A DNA stretch of 64,000 bases from Aureispira sp050633105 (GCA_050633105.1 JBOEFW010000057.1:28734-92733), one strand, 5' to 3'. Numbered from the stretch's first letter, positions 8,589 through 18,204 are shown. A program made the numbers and translations. Notes: a model not told the origin generated them from the sequence alone.

Positions 8589-9389
8589 TTATGCTTTTTC
8601 TTCTAGTGCTTCTGCTGCTTCTCTTTCTAATTCTTCCAAAGAAGTTTCGATGTTAGAGGCTACCAAAATTCTAGCACAGTGCTCACAAGTGATAATGCGC
8701 TTGCGCTGTCCTAATTCTAATTGTGTTTGTGGAGGTACTTGGCTAAAACAACCGCTACAAGCATCCCGCTCTACTGTTACTACAGCCAAGCCGTTTTTGT
8801 AAGTTGTTGCCAAACGATCATAAATAACCAACAAGCTATCGTCGATCTTCTTACGAGCACGTTTTTCTTTACGCAAACATTTTTGCTCGTCTTTTTCTGT
8901 TTTAGCCGTGATGCGCTCTAGCTCTTCTTGCTTCAATTCCATATCAGCAACCTTCTCATCTCTTCTCTGCTTAGAAGCATCTAAAGTCAATTCTTTATTG
9001 TTGACCTTTTGTTGGGTTTCACGGATGCGTTTGTTCGCTAGTTGAATGTCTAGATTTTGCAATTCAACCTCACGTGTCAATGCTTCGTATTCTCTATTGT
9101 TCTTAACGTCGTCTTGTTGTTTGTTGTACCGCTCAATCAAAGCCTCAGATTCTTTGATTTGGTTCTCGTGTTTCGCGATACTCATCTCCAACTCTTTGTA
9201 TTCTCCTTCCAACTTCTCGATGCGCGTATTGAGTGCAACAATTTCGCCCTCCAACGCACTTACCTCCAAAGGTAATTCCCCTTGTAGTTTTTTGATGTTG
9301 TTGAGCTTTGTGTTCACTGTCTGTAAATCATACAGATTTTTCAGTTTTTCTTCAACAGGCAAATTGGCGTTAGCATTTTTCTTGGCCAT
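8589..9389 (-). CDS. Coiled-coil protein with C-terminal C4 zinc ribbon (DUF164 type)
   Basis: 266 residues. Residues 15-185 form a long charged coiled coil. A C-terminal zinc ribbon follows with C-x2-C (ACSGCF) and a second C-x2-C (TCEHCA). This is the widespread zinc-ribbon protein family that is usually encoded next to Nif3 family genes, as here. It begins 4 bases after the Nif3 stop, so the two are cotranscribed. The molecular role is not established; nucleic-acid binding through the ribbon has been suggested. Confidence 0.88.
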   Translation of the reverse strand: MAKKNANANLPVEEKLKNLYDLQTVNTKLNNIKKLQGELPLEVSALEGEIVALNTRIEKLEGEYKELEMSIAKHENQIKESEALIERYNKQQDDVKNNREYEALTREVELQNLDIQLANKRIRETQQKVNNKELTLDASKQRRDEKVADMELKQEELERITAKTEKDEQKCLRKEKRARKKIDDSLLVIYDRLATTYKNGLAVVTVERDACSGCFSQVPPQTQLELGQRKRIITCEHCARILVASNIETSLEELEREAAEALEEKA

Positions 9390-9393
9390 AATA

Positions 9394-10491
9394 TTATAGA
9401 TAATTTATCGGATTTGTAGTTACTTTGGTACAATGAATGGCAAAATTAGTAAATTTTTGCGTCAAAAGCTCATAAAACAGCTCAATAGTAAACTGTTCAC
9501 TCTCATAGTGGCCTATATCAGCGATAATTAAGGCCTGATCGGCATCAAAAAATTGATGATACTTGTAATCGGCGGTAATAAATACATCCGCTCCTGCTCT
9601 TTTTGCCTGTGACAACAAGAAACTTCCTGCGCCACCACAAACGGCCACGCGTTTGATTGTTGGACGACAAAGAGCGGTATAACGCACACAATTGGTTTGC
9701 ATCTGTTGCTTTAAGAATTTCAAAAACTCTAACGGCTCCATCGCTTCTTCTAGCTCTCCTATCACCCCTGCTCCTACTTGTGGATGGACATTGTCTAGCG
9801 CCAAAAGATCATAGGCTACTTCTTCATAAGGATGCGCTTGTTGCAAGGCACTTAAAATAGCTCCTTGTTGCTGTGCAGGCACCAAGACTTCTAATCGCGT
9901 TTCTTCCTCTTGATGTTGTTGGCCTATTGTCCCTACTGTCGGCCTTGCGCCTTTCTCTCCTTTAAAAGTGCCGATGCCTTCTACTTGAAAACTACATTCT
10001 GTATAATTTCCAAGGGTGCCTGCTCCTGCTTTAAAAAGAGCATTGGCAACAGCCTCTTTATCCTTATGTGGTACAAAGGTCTGTAGCTTTTTCAGTAACC
10101 CTCGTTTTGGTGCTAGAATACGAGAGGAAGTCAAGCCTAATTTCTGAGCGATTTTTCCATTGACGCCATTTTTTAGAACATTGTCCAAATTGGTGTGTGC
10201 CACATAAATAGCTAAGTCATTTTTGATCGCTTTAATAATGACTCGCTCCACATAATTTCGGCCTGTGAATTTTTTGAGCCCTCCAAACACAATGGGATGA
10301 TGGGCTACAATTAAGTTACAACCCATTTCTATTGCTTCATCTAAAACAGCCTCAATGGTATCTAATGCAATTAAAATACCTGTGACTTCCTGATTGGCAT
10401 CACCAACCAGTAAGCCTGCATTATCATAACTTTCTTGATACGATAGTGGGGCAATTTCATTTAAATATTGTGTGACTTCTTTTATACGCAT
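9394..10491 (-). CDS. Nif3-like dinuclear metal centre protein
   Basis: 365 residues, the long form of the Nif3/YqfO family with a PII-like insert in the middle (about 125-240: LKKLQTFVPHKDKEAVANAL to HPYEEVAYDLLALD). Metal-site motifs of the core are visible: NAGLLVGD, IVAHHPIVFGG, HTNLDN and, near the end, DIGHYESE. Family members form hexamers with two metals per subunit. Proposed activities include GTP cyclohydrolase type 1-like chemistry, but the physiological substrate is unsettled. It is first in an operon with the zinc-ribbon gene. Confidence 0.93.
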   Translation of the reverse strand: MRIKEVTQYLNEIAPLSYQESYDNAGLLVGDANQEVTGILIALDTIEAVLDEAIEMGCNLIVAHHPIVFGGLKKFTGRNYVERVIIKAIKNDLAIYVAHTNLDNVLKNGVNGKIAQKLGLTSSRILAPKRGLLKKLQTFVPHKDKEAVANALFKAGAGTLGNYTECSFQVEGIGTFKGEKGARPTVGTIGQQHQEEETRLEVLVPAQQQGAILSALQQAHPYEEVAYDLLALDNVHPQVGAGVIGELEEAMEPLEFLKFLKQQMQTNCVRYTALCRPTIKRVAVCGGAGSFLLSQAKRAGADVFITADYKYHQFFDADQALIIADIGHYESEQFTIELFYELLTQKFTNFAIHCTKVTTNPINYL

Positions 10492-10570
10492 ACCTTCTTG
10501 TTCTGTGCTAGTTCTACTATAAAAAGTGCCGCTTTCTATCTTATTTTAGGTAAGATATTGGCCTTGGCAC

Positions 10571-10608
10571 TACAAACAAAAAACAGGAAAACAGCGTGGC
10601 TGTTTTCC
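10571..10608 (-). terminator. Terminator after the OmpA family gene
   Basis: GGAAAACAGC (10586-10595) and GCTGTTTTCC (10599-10608) form a 10-bp stem with a 3-base loop. On the minus strand a U-rich run follows (10571-10585). It lies about 55 bases beyond the stop of the gene at 10662. Confidence 0.85.
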
Positions 10609-10661
10609 TATTTTATATAAAGTAAGCTTTTTTAAAAAGCTACCTAGAGTTAGGCAATTGC

Positions 10662-12500
10662 CTAGTATTTCCAGTTTCTGCTTGCTTTTCCATCACCTGC
10701 TGGGCGACCTTGATCTTGAGCATTTTCATCAGCAATGTAGAATTCTACACGACGGTTCATGAAATGTTCTGCTTCTTTGCTTGCATTATCAATCAAGTTT
10801 TCAACTTCACCATTGTAACGAATGATGAAACGGCTGCGGTCGATTCCATAGCGATTTACTAAGTAATCTACACAAGACATAGCACGGTTGTAAGATAACA
10901 TGTCGTTGTAATCTTTAGCGGCACGAATATCAGTGTGACCGTGTGCTACTACTTTCAAGCTTGGGTACCCCTTCATAACACTAGCTACATGTTGCAATTG
11001 CTCATAAGCTTCTGCACGCAAGTAGTATTTGTCTAAATCAAAGTGTACCATTGGCAAGTACCAATCTTTTAATGTACCAGCACTATTAGAACCCAATGGA
11101 TCGTATACTTCATCACCAATAACTAGTGTTGGGTATTTGCCTGTAGTTGGATCACCAGGCATCACTTTTACATCTTCCTGCGTGATTGGTGCAGGTACTT
11201 GAGCGATACCATCTTTATCTGTTGGGTATCCAGGAGGAGAGAATGGCTCTTTATCTTGGCTATTTACTACACCATCACCATCTGAATCCAAAGAACGACC
11301 TTTGCTATCTACTTCTGTATCTGGAGGAGTATCTTTCTCTTCATCCAAAGCATTTGGTACGCCATCTTTATCATCATCTGTAAACCAATCATCATCCAAC
11401 TTCAATTTGAGGTCAGCGATATCTTGCATAGGGTAGATTAATGGATTAACAAACCATAGTGGCTGAATAGCTTTTTCTTTGCTACCGATGTTGAATCCTA
11501 AACGTAAGCTGGTGTAATGAGGGATATCAATACTAGCAGTACGTGAACCATTTTCTTTACGGCTTTTACCGTCAAAGAAATCATCATCAGAAAGATATAC
11601 TTGGTGCTCCAATCCTAAAGTGATACGAGGAGTAATTAAATATTCAAAAGATAAACCAACATTAACAAATGGATTCAAAACCATACGGTTTTCATTTTCT
11701 CCTATTGTTAGAATGTTGTTGGCATTTTGTTGAGCTAATGTTTCATAAGTACCATCTAAGATACCTCTTAACTCTTGGATGATTGCATTACGATCACTCA
11801 ATTTAGTCAAGTCGTATTTTTGATTAGCACTACCACCACCAGCAGTATTAGCTAGTGTATTCATATCGGTAGCATAAGTGTTACCGTTGGCATCTAATGC
11901 ATCAATCTTAGTATTGTATAAGTTAGCTCCTAAACCTAAAAGTAGGTTTAGGCTCCAGCGGTTACTCTTCTTGTGAAACTTGATGTTGTTCAAGTTAAAT
12001 ACCATCTGTAGAGATAGAGCGTGGTGTTGCTCTATTTTATAGTTGGCATAAAAGGCATCACTTGTACTATAATCACCATTATTTACCACATTACCATCTG
12101 AAGAAGTAATCGTAAATGGTGCGACATTAGGAAATGCGCGATAGTAAGAAGGAGCATAGTTGATTCCGCTAGCTTGGCCAAACATGTATTCTGCTTTCAA
12201 AGAGAATACATAACCGATTGATTTTCTCACATGGACAGAGGCTCCCCATCCAAAAGCAGGCTTAACGTCACCTCCAACTAAGAAGCTTCCACCACCAATA
12301 CCTAATTGCCACCAATCTCTAGGACGACCTGGAAATTGACTCTTACCCTCTTTCCATTCTGCATGGCGAGCTTGGTCTTTTTTGGTAATATACTTATCTT
12401 CTGTAGGATTAACAGAGATTTGTGCTTGAGTAGTATCTGCTACAGCAAGCAATAATGCTCCCGCTAATACAACTCCTAATTGGTTAATCTTTTTCATCAT
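10662..12500 (-). CDS. Outer-membrane OmpA family protein with TSP3-type calcium repeats
   Basis: 612 residues with three parts. A signal peptide (MMKKINQLGV to TQAQ) precedes an N-terminal beta-barrel region of about 350 residues (LGIGGGSFLVGGDVKPAFGWG, LGFNIGSKEK). Next come Asp-rich thrombospondin type 3-like calcium repeats (DDDKDGVPNALDEE, DSDGDGVVNSQDKE). The C-terminal OmpA peptidoglycan-binding domain has HGHTDIRAAKDYN and NRRVEFYIAD. It should tie the outer membrane to the cell wall. It stands alone between a 430-base upstream region and a terminator, and is probably an abundant porin-like protein. Either of two adjacent ATGs (12500, 12497) may be used. Confidence 0.92.
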   Translation of the reverse strand: MMKKINQLGVVLAGALLLAVADTTQAQISVNPTEDKYITKKDQARHAEWKEGKSQFPGRPRDWWQLGIGGGSFLVGGDVKPAFGWGASVHVRKSIGYVFSLKAEYMFGQASGINYAPSYYRAFPNVAPFTITSSDGNVVNNGDYSTSDAFYANYKIEQHHALSLQMVFNLNNIKFHKKSNRWSLNLLLGLGANLYNTKIDALDANGNTYATDMNTLANTAGGGSANQKYDLTKLSDRNAIIQELRGILDGTYETLAQQNANNILTIGENENRMVLNPFVNVGLSFEYLITPRITLGLEHQVYLSDDDFFDGKSRKENGSRTASIDIPHYTSLRLGFNIGSKEKAIQPLWFVNPLIYPMQDIADLKLKLDDDWFTDDDKDGVPNALDEEKDTPPDTEVDSKGRSLDSDGDGVVNSQDKEPFSPPGYPTDKDGIAQVPAPITQEDVKVMPGDPTTGKYPTLVIGDEVYDPLGSNSAGTLKDWYLPMVHFDLDKYYLRAEAYEQLQHVASVMKGYPSLKVVAHGHTDIRAAKDYNDMLSYNRAMSCVDYLVNRYGIDRSRFIIRYNGEVENLIDNASKEAEHFMNRRVEFYIADENAQDQGRPAGDGKASRNWKY

Positions 12501-12931
12501 AATAGTTTGTCTTTGTTGGATTGAATCTAGCTTTAGTTATTGGAATGGTTAAAAGGACACTTTATTCGAACCCAAAGCTCTTTCCATTTGTTATAATCAT
12601 TAATAAAAATATCATCAAATAAAAAAAATGCAAGAGTAAAAACAGTAAATTAATCCCTCTTTAATATTTCTATTAACACATTTTTCAACCAGATAACAAC
12701 CTTAATGTTTACAAAGGGGCTTTGGTTACACAGGAAATAGTAGATCCAACACGCGGCAAATTTACATTTTTTTTCTGTTTAGAACAATATTTTAGCTTCT
12801 TGCTGTACTTTTTGTTGCTTATTTTAAGCAACTACCTAGTTTTATACAACTATCTGCTACTCAAAACACTCTATTCTGTTGCCGTTATCAGAAAGAATGT
12901 TTTATTTTTTAACATTTAGAATATAATTACT
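12501..12931. other. Intergenic region, no gene seen
   Basis: 431 A+T-rich bases upstream of the OmpA family gene and downstream of the dehydrogenase gene. A short plus-strand frame inside it is rich in Phe, Leu and Tyr and looks like chance. I see no clear TAnnTTTG element or strong hairpin. Confidence 0.5.
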
Positions 12932-14179
12932 CTATTGTTTTTTATTCTTACCTCCTATCAATTTCTCTAATGCTGCTGTTAATGCAGTTGTTGAAATTTC
13001 TGTAGGCTCTTCATTAATTTTCATTACATCTTGTAAACCTTCCCGAATTGTTTGAGAAACATCTGTAAAGATTTGCTCATCCGTTAACAGGGCATGTGGT
13101 TGCATTAAATAGGCAAAAACACGAGCCATGCCACAATTGGCAATAAAGTCAGGTATAACACTAATTTTTTGATCGGTATACTTAGCCGTTGGGCCAAAGA
13201 ATACTTCATCATCAATAAAAGGAACATTGGCGCCACAAGATACCACTTGTAAACCATTAGCAATCAATTTATCAATTTGCTCCCGTGTAATCAATTTAGA
13301 AGCGGCTCCTGGAATAAAGACATCTGCTGCTATATCCCAAATTTTTTGATTCACTTCTTCAAAAGAAAGCATTTCAGGAGAAGAGAGTTTATTTCCTTTT
13401 TTATCATTGTATAACGCAGCTACTTCCTCGAAACTTAACCCTTCCGAATTTAAAATTCCGCCTGCAATATCCACAATACCTACAATTTTCGCGCCTTGTT
13501 CTGCTAAATAGTAAGCGGCGGCAGCAGCTACATTTCCCCAACCTTGAATAATCACACGTTTCCCTGTTAGGTTACTTGCATGATAAAGATCATAATAGTG
13601 AACAACTGATTCCGCAACGCCATATCCTGTAATCAAATCCGCTACTGCGTATTTTTTGAGGACAGAAGGAGTGTAGTTAGGATCTTCTACAATTTTAGAA
13701 ACCCCTTGACGCAATTGTCCTAAGATTTCAATGCGTTCTCCTTCATTCGATTTAAAGTGGCCTTGTACGATCCCTTGTTGTGGATGCCACAATCCTAAGT
13801 TTTGCGTAATAGGAATGACATCTTTTAATTCGTCAATGTTCAAATCACCTCCTGTTCCATAATAGTTTTTCAACAATGGAATAACCGCCTTGTACCAACG
13901 TACAAGTACTTCATCCTTCCGTGGATCATTAGGGTCAAAGTTAATTCCTGATTTCGCACCGCCAATAGCTGGTCCACAAACAGAGAATTTAATTTCCATC
14001 ACTTTTGCCAAGGAAATTACCTCTTCTTTATTCAAACCCAAACGCATACGTGTTCCCCCTCCAGCAGCACCACCGCGCAAAGAGTTAATAACGACCCACC
14101 CTTTGGCGTTAGTTTCTTGATCTGTCCATTCAAAAACGATCTCTGGTTGTTGTTCTTTGTACTGCTGTAGTAGTTCCAT
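12932..14179 (-). CDS. Glu/Leu/Phe/Val family amino-acid dehydrogenase
   Basis: 415 residues, full length. It catalyses NAD(P)-dependent oxidative deamination of an amino acid, most likely glutamate. Visible parts are the substrate-domain Lys motif GGAKSGIN (73-80), the catalytic segment TGGDLN (109-114) and the Rossmann motif IQGWGNVAAAAAYYL (about 211-225). Later, PGAASKLI and VSCGANVPF replace the more usual Asn-rich wording of classical GdhA. Length fits glutamate dehydrogenase better than the shorter leucine dehydrogenases, but substrate cannot be fixed from sequence. It is a single gene with a plausible -7 element upstream. Confidence 0.88.
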   Translation of the reverse strand: MELLQQYKEQQPEIVFEWTDQETNAKGWVVINSLRGGAAGGGTRMRLGLNKEEVISLAKVMEIKFSVCGPAIGGAKSGINFDPNDPRKDEVLVRWYKAVIPLLKNYYGTGGDLNIDELKDVIPITQNLGLWHPQQGIVQGHFKSNEGERIEILGQLRQGVSKIVEDPNYTPSVLKKYAVADLITGYGVAESVVHYYDLYHASNLTGKRVIIQGWGNVAAAAAYYLAEQGAKIVGIVDIAGGILNSEGLSFEEVAALYNDKKGNKLSSPEMLSFEEVNQKIWDIAADVFIPGAASKLITREQIDKLIANGLQVVSCGANVPFIDDEVFFGPTAKYTDQKISVIPDFIANCGMARVFAYLMQPHALLTDEQIFTDVSQTIREGLQDVMKINEEPTEISTTALTAALEKLIGGKNKKQ

Positions 14180-14201
14180 AGTATTGCTTTATTTTTGGGT
14201 G

Positions 14202-14209
14202 CAAATATA
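14202..14209 (-). promoter_or_regulatory. Bacteroidota-type -7 element for the dehydrogenase gene
   Basis: Minus-strand TATATTTG matches TAnnTTTG, 23 bases before the ATG. No good -33 TTG is seen at the usual distance, so support is moderate. Confidence 0.4.
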
Positions 14210-14451
14210 GAACAATTGAGCAGAAAATCAGTCCTGTCTCAAAAATCTTTTTCAAGCTTAATCAATTGGCTTCATGCTTCTTGCCGCGACTTGTCCTACA
14301 TTAATGGATAGATTACTTTTTAGAGTTAATTATAAAGGCTATTATTGCCTCGTATTGTGGCGGTTATTTGTCCTTACATTGGTGTTTTCAATTTCCTTCT
14401 TTATCATATAAAGAACCTTTCTATGAGGTTCTCGTAATTTCTATACGATCC

Positions 14452-15534
14452 ATGATCGACCATCTATTACAATCCTCTTCTCTTTTAACGCCCTTGCCTT
14501 CTTTAGCTTCTTTCCAATACAGCCAACAATTGCTCCAGCATAAAACAGGAGAAGAGCAATGGAAGAAAGCACACATCGCTCTTATTGGCTATGGTTCAGC
14601 CCAAGCCTATCAAGCCGTACGAGAAGCCCTGTCGGGACTCTCTGCCAATTTCAAAAAAGGGCAAGTAATCGATTTGGGCTTGGTGCGACCTGATTTATTG
14701 CCATTAACAGAGTTGTTGGATCTTTTATATCAACAAGGTGTTTTTCCTATTGTTGTTGCAGAAAATAGCCAAGCAATGTTAGCGCAATTGCGTGCCTATG
14801 AGCAACGAGCGGAACGCATTTCGCTCGCTCTTGTAGATCCACAATTAGATTATAATTTGGAAGAAGAAACAGGATTCCTTAATCAATTGCTTCGCCATGC
14901 CCCTAAGTTGTTACAACAAATGACTTGTATTGGAAGTCAATCTTATCTCACCAATCCAGCCGCTGCTAAATCCTTACAAGCACAACAGGTCAACATACAT
15001 CGCTTAGGTAGTATTTTGGAGCAGTTAGAAGAAGTAGAACCAATGGTGCGTCAAGCAGACATTTCGGGTTTTTCTTTGCGTACAATTAGAGCTGCTGATA
15101 TCCCCGCCCTTGCACCTCGCAATCCTAATGGCCTTACAGCAGCAGAAGCTTGCCGCTTGGTTCGTTACATGAGTATGAGTGATCAATTATCCAGCTTGTG
15201 TTTGTATGATTGGCAACCACAATATTCTGATCATGGACAAACAGCTCTATTGACCGCTCAACTCATTTGGTTTGCAGTAGAGGGGTTTTATGCAAGAGTC
15301 TATGAATGGCCTGTTCAACGCAAGCAGCTTCGCACTTATGTGGTTGATAGCAAATTATTAGATACTGCTGTTACCTTTTACAAGAGTCAAAAAAGCAACC
15401 GTTGGTGGGTTGCAATCCCAGAGGAATTCCAAGCAGAGCAAGCATTAATTGCATGTTCTTATGCTGATTATAAAATGGCTTGTGAAGGAGAATTGCCAGA
15501 TCGTTTATTACAAGCGATTGCTCGATTGCGCTAA
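14452..15534 (+). CDS. Arginase-fold protein lacking metal-binding residues
   Basis: About 360 residues that follow the ureohydrolase (arginase/formimidoylglutamase) order: IALIGYGSAQAYQAVREAL, VFPIVVAENSQAML, ISLALVDPQLDYN, CIGSQSYL, MVRQADISGFSLRTIRAAD, APRNPNGLTAAEACRLVRYM. The fold signature at the end is good, but ligand motifs are altered: the GGxHS site reads AENSQ, DxHxD reads DPQLD, and DxDxxD reads DISGFS. It is therefore probably not an active metal-dependent hydrolase. The ATG at 14452 is preferred over an in-frame ATG at 14368. The stop overlaps that of the convergent TonB-like gene by 4 bases. Confidence 0.7.
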   Translation: MIDHLLQSSSLLTPLPSLASFQYSQQLLQHKTGEEQWKKAHIALIGYGSAQAYQAVREALSGLSANFKKGQVIDLGLVRPDLLPLTELLDLLYQQGVFPIVVAENSQAMLAQLRAYEQRAERISLALVDPQLDYNLEEETGFLNQLLRHAPKLLQQMTCIGSQSYLTNPAAAKSLQAQQVNIHRLGSILEQLEEVEPMVRQADISGFSLRTIRAADIPALAPRNPNGLTAAEACRLVRYMSMSDQLSSLCLYDWQPQYSDHGQTALLTAQLIWFAVEGFYARVYEWPVQRKQLRTYVVDSKLLDTAVTFYKSQKSNRWWVAIPEEFQAEQALIACSYADYKMACEGELPDRLLQAIARLR

Positions 15535-16304
15535 GGAATAACTTCTAAAACGCGTTTGACATCGATCTCTTCATACTTATTCTTGATCGTCAAATAAAGA
15601 GTAATGCGCTGTTGAGGACGAACGCGTTTGAGGGCTTTAAGCATTTCTTTACTCAACTGACTCCCTCGATTCTCCAACGCCACTTCTTTATTAGGAGTTT
15701 CTATTTTTAAGGTAATAAATTGAGGATCATAAATTTCTCCATAAGTATCTCTGACCGTCAAGTGGCGACGCAATAAAGCTTTGAGTTCTGCTTTAGTAAT
15801 TTTATTAGTATAGGTCGCCCCCCACTCCACTCGGTATTGAGCAGCAGTTTTTTTCTTTTCTTTCTGAGTAAAACGAATGGGCAAGACCATTTTAGTAGAA
15901 ATGGCTTCTCCATTCCGAGAAGCAGGCGTAAAGTTAGGCATGATGCGCACAACACGCAATGCTTCTTGCCCACAACCAGCTCCTATATTTCGCAACAATT
16001 CCAACTCCGTAATCGCTCCTGTTTCTGATACAGAAAAACGAACGACCACCATTCCTTCTATTCCACGAGCACGAGCGCTATCTGGATACAGTAAATTTTC
16101 GCGTACAAATTGCTGTATTTTGGGGGCGGAACAAGCTTGGCGTTGAGCCGCACTAATTAGAGGGTCGGCACATCCTTGAAACAAAGGAGGAATGTCAACA
16201 GGGGCTAAGGCCGTAGGAGCAATAGAATCCTGTGCTTGTAGAACATTGGTTGTCCACCAAAACCCTGTACATAAAAGCAATGACCAGCGCAATAAAAATA
16301 ACAT
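15531..16304 (-). CDS. Exported TonB C-terminal domain protein
   Basis: 257 residues with an N-terminal signal peptide (cleavage near VLQAQ). Residues 35-150 are a TonB_C domain: PLFQGCADP, IQQFVRENLLYPDSARARGI, GMVVVRFSVSETGAITELEL, PNFTPASRNGEAI. The remaining 110 residues (YGEIYDPQFITLKIETPN, SKEMLKALKRVRPQQRITL) resemble the C-terminal domain of the gliding protein GldM, which is a tentative reading. It has no N-terminal membrane anchor of a true TonB, so energy transduction is unlikely. It may be a periplasmic adaptor. Confidence 0.75.
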   Translation of the reverse strand: MLFLLRWSLLLCTGFWWTTNVLQAQDSIAPTALAPVDIPPLFQGCADPLISAAQRQACSAPKIQQFVRENLLYPDSARARGIEGMVVVRFSVSETGAITELELLRNIGAGCGQEALRVVRIMPNFTPASRNGEAISTKMVLPIRFTQKEKKKTAAQYRVEWGATYTNKITKAELKALLRRHLTVRDTYGEIYDPQFITLKIETPNKEVALENRGSQLSKEMLKALKRVRPQQRITLYLTIKNKYEEIDVKRVLEVIP

Positions 16305-16368
16305 AGATTAGGGGTATAATGGGGTGAAGCAACATTCTATCTAAGAGCAAGTTTAAATTTGTTATCAA

Positions 16369-16370
16369 NN
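16369..16370. other. Two undetermined bases (NN)
   Basis: The only ambiguous bases in the window, in the gap between two TonB-domain genes. They may mark a base-calling problem or an assembly join. Confidence 0.95.
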
Positions 16371-16509
16371 TTTTGTCAGAACCACAAATCATTGATTTTC
16401 AACCTTAATAATTTTTAAACAAACTCTTACAAAAAAGAGAAAACTCGCCCTAAGACCAATTTTCTCCTTTCTAATTTAACGGCTCCCCATATTCAACGAA
16501 TAATTGAGG

Positions 16510-16890
16510 TTATTTGGCAATAAACTTAACTACCAGCTCCCATTCCATATCAGTAGCAGCGCCGTCAACGACAGCAGGCAACCAATTAGGCATAAGATTA
16601 ACAATACGCAAGACCTCTGCGTCACAATCAGGAGATAAGCTTTCTACAATAGCTGCAGTAGTAATTTCGCCAGAAGATTTTACCATAAAAGAAGCTACAA
16701 CTTCTCCTCCAGGATTTCCTTCGGGATGCTTAATATTACTAAATACAAACTGCATCATCTTCATATCTGCGCAATCCACATCAGCGGGATCATCGCAACC
16801 AGGAAACCTAGGTTCATCTTCTTGTGCCCAAGTTACTTGAGCCATCAAAAACATTGCGCTGAAGAGAAGATATGTGCATAGTTTTTTCAT
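16510..16890 (-). CDS. Small exported TonB C-terminal domain protein
   Basis: 126 residues: signal peptide (MKKLCTYLLF to TWAQ) followed by a single compact TonB_C domain with FPGCDDP, KMMQFVFSNIKHPEGN, VVASFMVKSSGEITTAAIVE and MPNWLPAVVDG. The start at 16890 gives the cleaner signal; an upstream ATG at 16911 adds seven residues. It looks like a short relative of the TonB-domain protein 200 bases downstream, with the same FxGCxDP opening and conserved Cys pattern. Free TonB_C domains of this type are common in Bacteroidota and their function is not settled. Confidence 0.78.
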   Translation of the reverse strand: MKKLCTYLLFSAMFLMAQVTWAQEDEPRFPGCDDPADVDCADMKMMQFVFSNIKHPEGNPGGEVVASFMVKSSGEITTAAIVESLSPDCDAEVLRIVNLMPNWLPAVVDGAATDMEWELVVKFIAK

Positions 16891-17298
16891 GAGAATATTT
16901 TTTTTGAACATTGGAGATGTTCTATTTAATGATCGTTTAATAAAGTGGGTTAACTCTTTGGGGCGACGTTAACACTTTCAAAACACCTTCAATAAAAAAA
17001 CCGTACCACAAACGATTTTCTCGGGAAACAAATTTAAATTATTTTTCTCAATACTTAGAATTTTTACCCTTTTAACCTAAACTTTTAGTTTAAATAGGAC
17101 TATTTCAAGGTTTTCGAGCTTTGTTTAGTCATCCATATTCTTCCTATAGAAGAGCAAATTTGCTTTTTTTCTTAGTAGGTGTCTCCTATTAGCGTTATAA
17201 CTAAGCTGACAACAGCAGCTTTAAGAACGTCTAATTTATTAAGTTTAGTATTTTAAAGAGCCTTATTTTTATAAAAATTTAGATTTTCTTAACAAATA
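16891..17298. other. Intergenic region, no gene seen
   Basis: About 400 A+T-rich bases between the ATP-grasp gene and the small TonB-domain gene, both on the minus strand. I see no convincing frame, hairpin or promoter match. Confidence 0.5.
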
Positions 17299-18204
17299 CT
17301 AAACAAGATGATTTAAGTTTTTCCATTGCTGATAGAAATGCTTTTTATCAACTTTATCCATCAATCCTGCAACCTGTCCATCCCCTAACTCCACAATTAT
17401 CCATTCCCCTGAGGTTCTCTGGGCAATATCCATCGTAAAAAAATTGCTATCGATTACAGGAATAAGGGCTTCAAAAGCCTTCCAGTTTGCCGTTAAATCT
17501 TCGTAATCCCCCTCTTCCCAATATTCAAAGGCACTCAATACAGCGCCTTGATACACAAATAAGCGAAACTCCTTGGTCAAAGGCATTCCACTTTTAGAAT
17601 GGGTTGTTAATTGTTTTAAAGGAACAAAGGCACGAAAGACAAGTCCCTCATTGAGGTCTTCTCCTTGTAATTCAATAAATCGTTGGATCACTTTTGTTGC
17701 TGCCAGACGATCATTAGCCTTAGGAATATAGCAGGCTTCGTTCCAATAATGCTTTTGAGATTTTACATAGTCTTTTACAATAATTGCTCCTTCGCCAAAA
17801 ACACCTAATACGTCTTCAAAATCCTCGTATTCAAATGTTCCTTCCAGCACTTGAAACGTAGTTTTAGGAGTAACTTCTTTGATCACCTCATAACTTGCAG
17901 GTAAATGATGGCAAAAAACATATTGTTCAGGGCGATTAACCAATTCTATATTTTTAGCTTGTAGGCCCTTGTAAAGTTCTTCGTATTCTTGGGGTTTCAA
18001 CATCCAACCTCTATATACTGCTGGTGTAATGGTATCCTGCTTTGGAACATATTGCAAGGATTTTTGGATCCCTCCTGCTCTTAATGCTTCCAAACTGAAT
18101 AAACCTGTTTTATAACCCACCGCCTGAGCAGCCTCTTGCTCTTCTGCATAAAAATAATCCACTTCCTTGGGTGAAAAGCCACTGTCGCAAAATAAAAGTA
18201 ACAT
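17299..18204 (-). CDS. ATP-grasp domain protein (R2K type)
   Basis: 301 residues resembling the R2K clade of ATP-grasp proteins. The N-terminal part is a Rossmann-like pre-domain (MLLLFCDSGFSPKEVDYFY, then YRGWMLKPQEYEELY). The ATP-grasp core has IIVKDYVKSQKHYWNEACYI, EGLVFRAFVPL, KEFRLFVYQGAV and the Mg-binding end WIIVELGDGQVAGL. Such proteins ligate a carboxylate to an amine or thiol and are often found with RNA- or peptide-modifying systems. Nothing next to it suggests a substrate. Confidence 0.78.
   Translation of the reverse strand: MLLLFCDSGFSPKEVDYFYAEEQEAAQAVGYKTGLFSLEALRAGGIQKSLQYVPKQDTITPAVYRGWMLKPQEYEELYKGLQAKNIELVNRPEQYVFCHHLPASYEVIKEVTPKTTFQVLEGTFEYEDFEDVLGVFGEGAIIVKDYVKSQKHYWNEACYIPKANDRLAATKVIQRFIELQGEDLNEGLVFRAFVPLKQLTTHSKSGMPLTKEFRLFVYQGAVLSAFEYWEEGDYEDLTANWKAFEALIPVIDSNFFTMDIAQRTSGEWIIVELGDGQVAGLMDKVDKKHFYQQWKNLNHLV

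Noticed and set aside
12722..12919. 65-codon frame in the gap upstream of the OmpA family gene
   Set aside because: Runs of Phe, Leu and Tyr typical of A+T-rich non-coding DNA; no start context.
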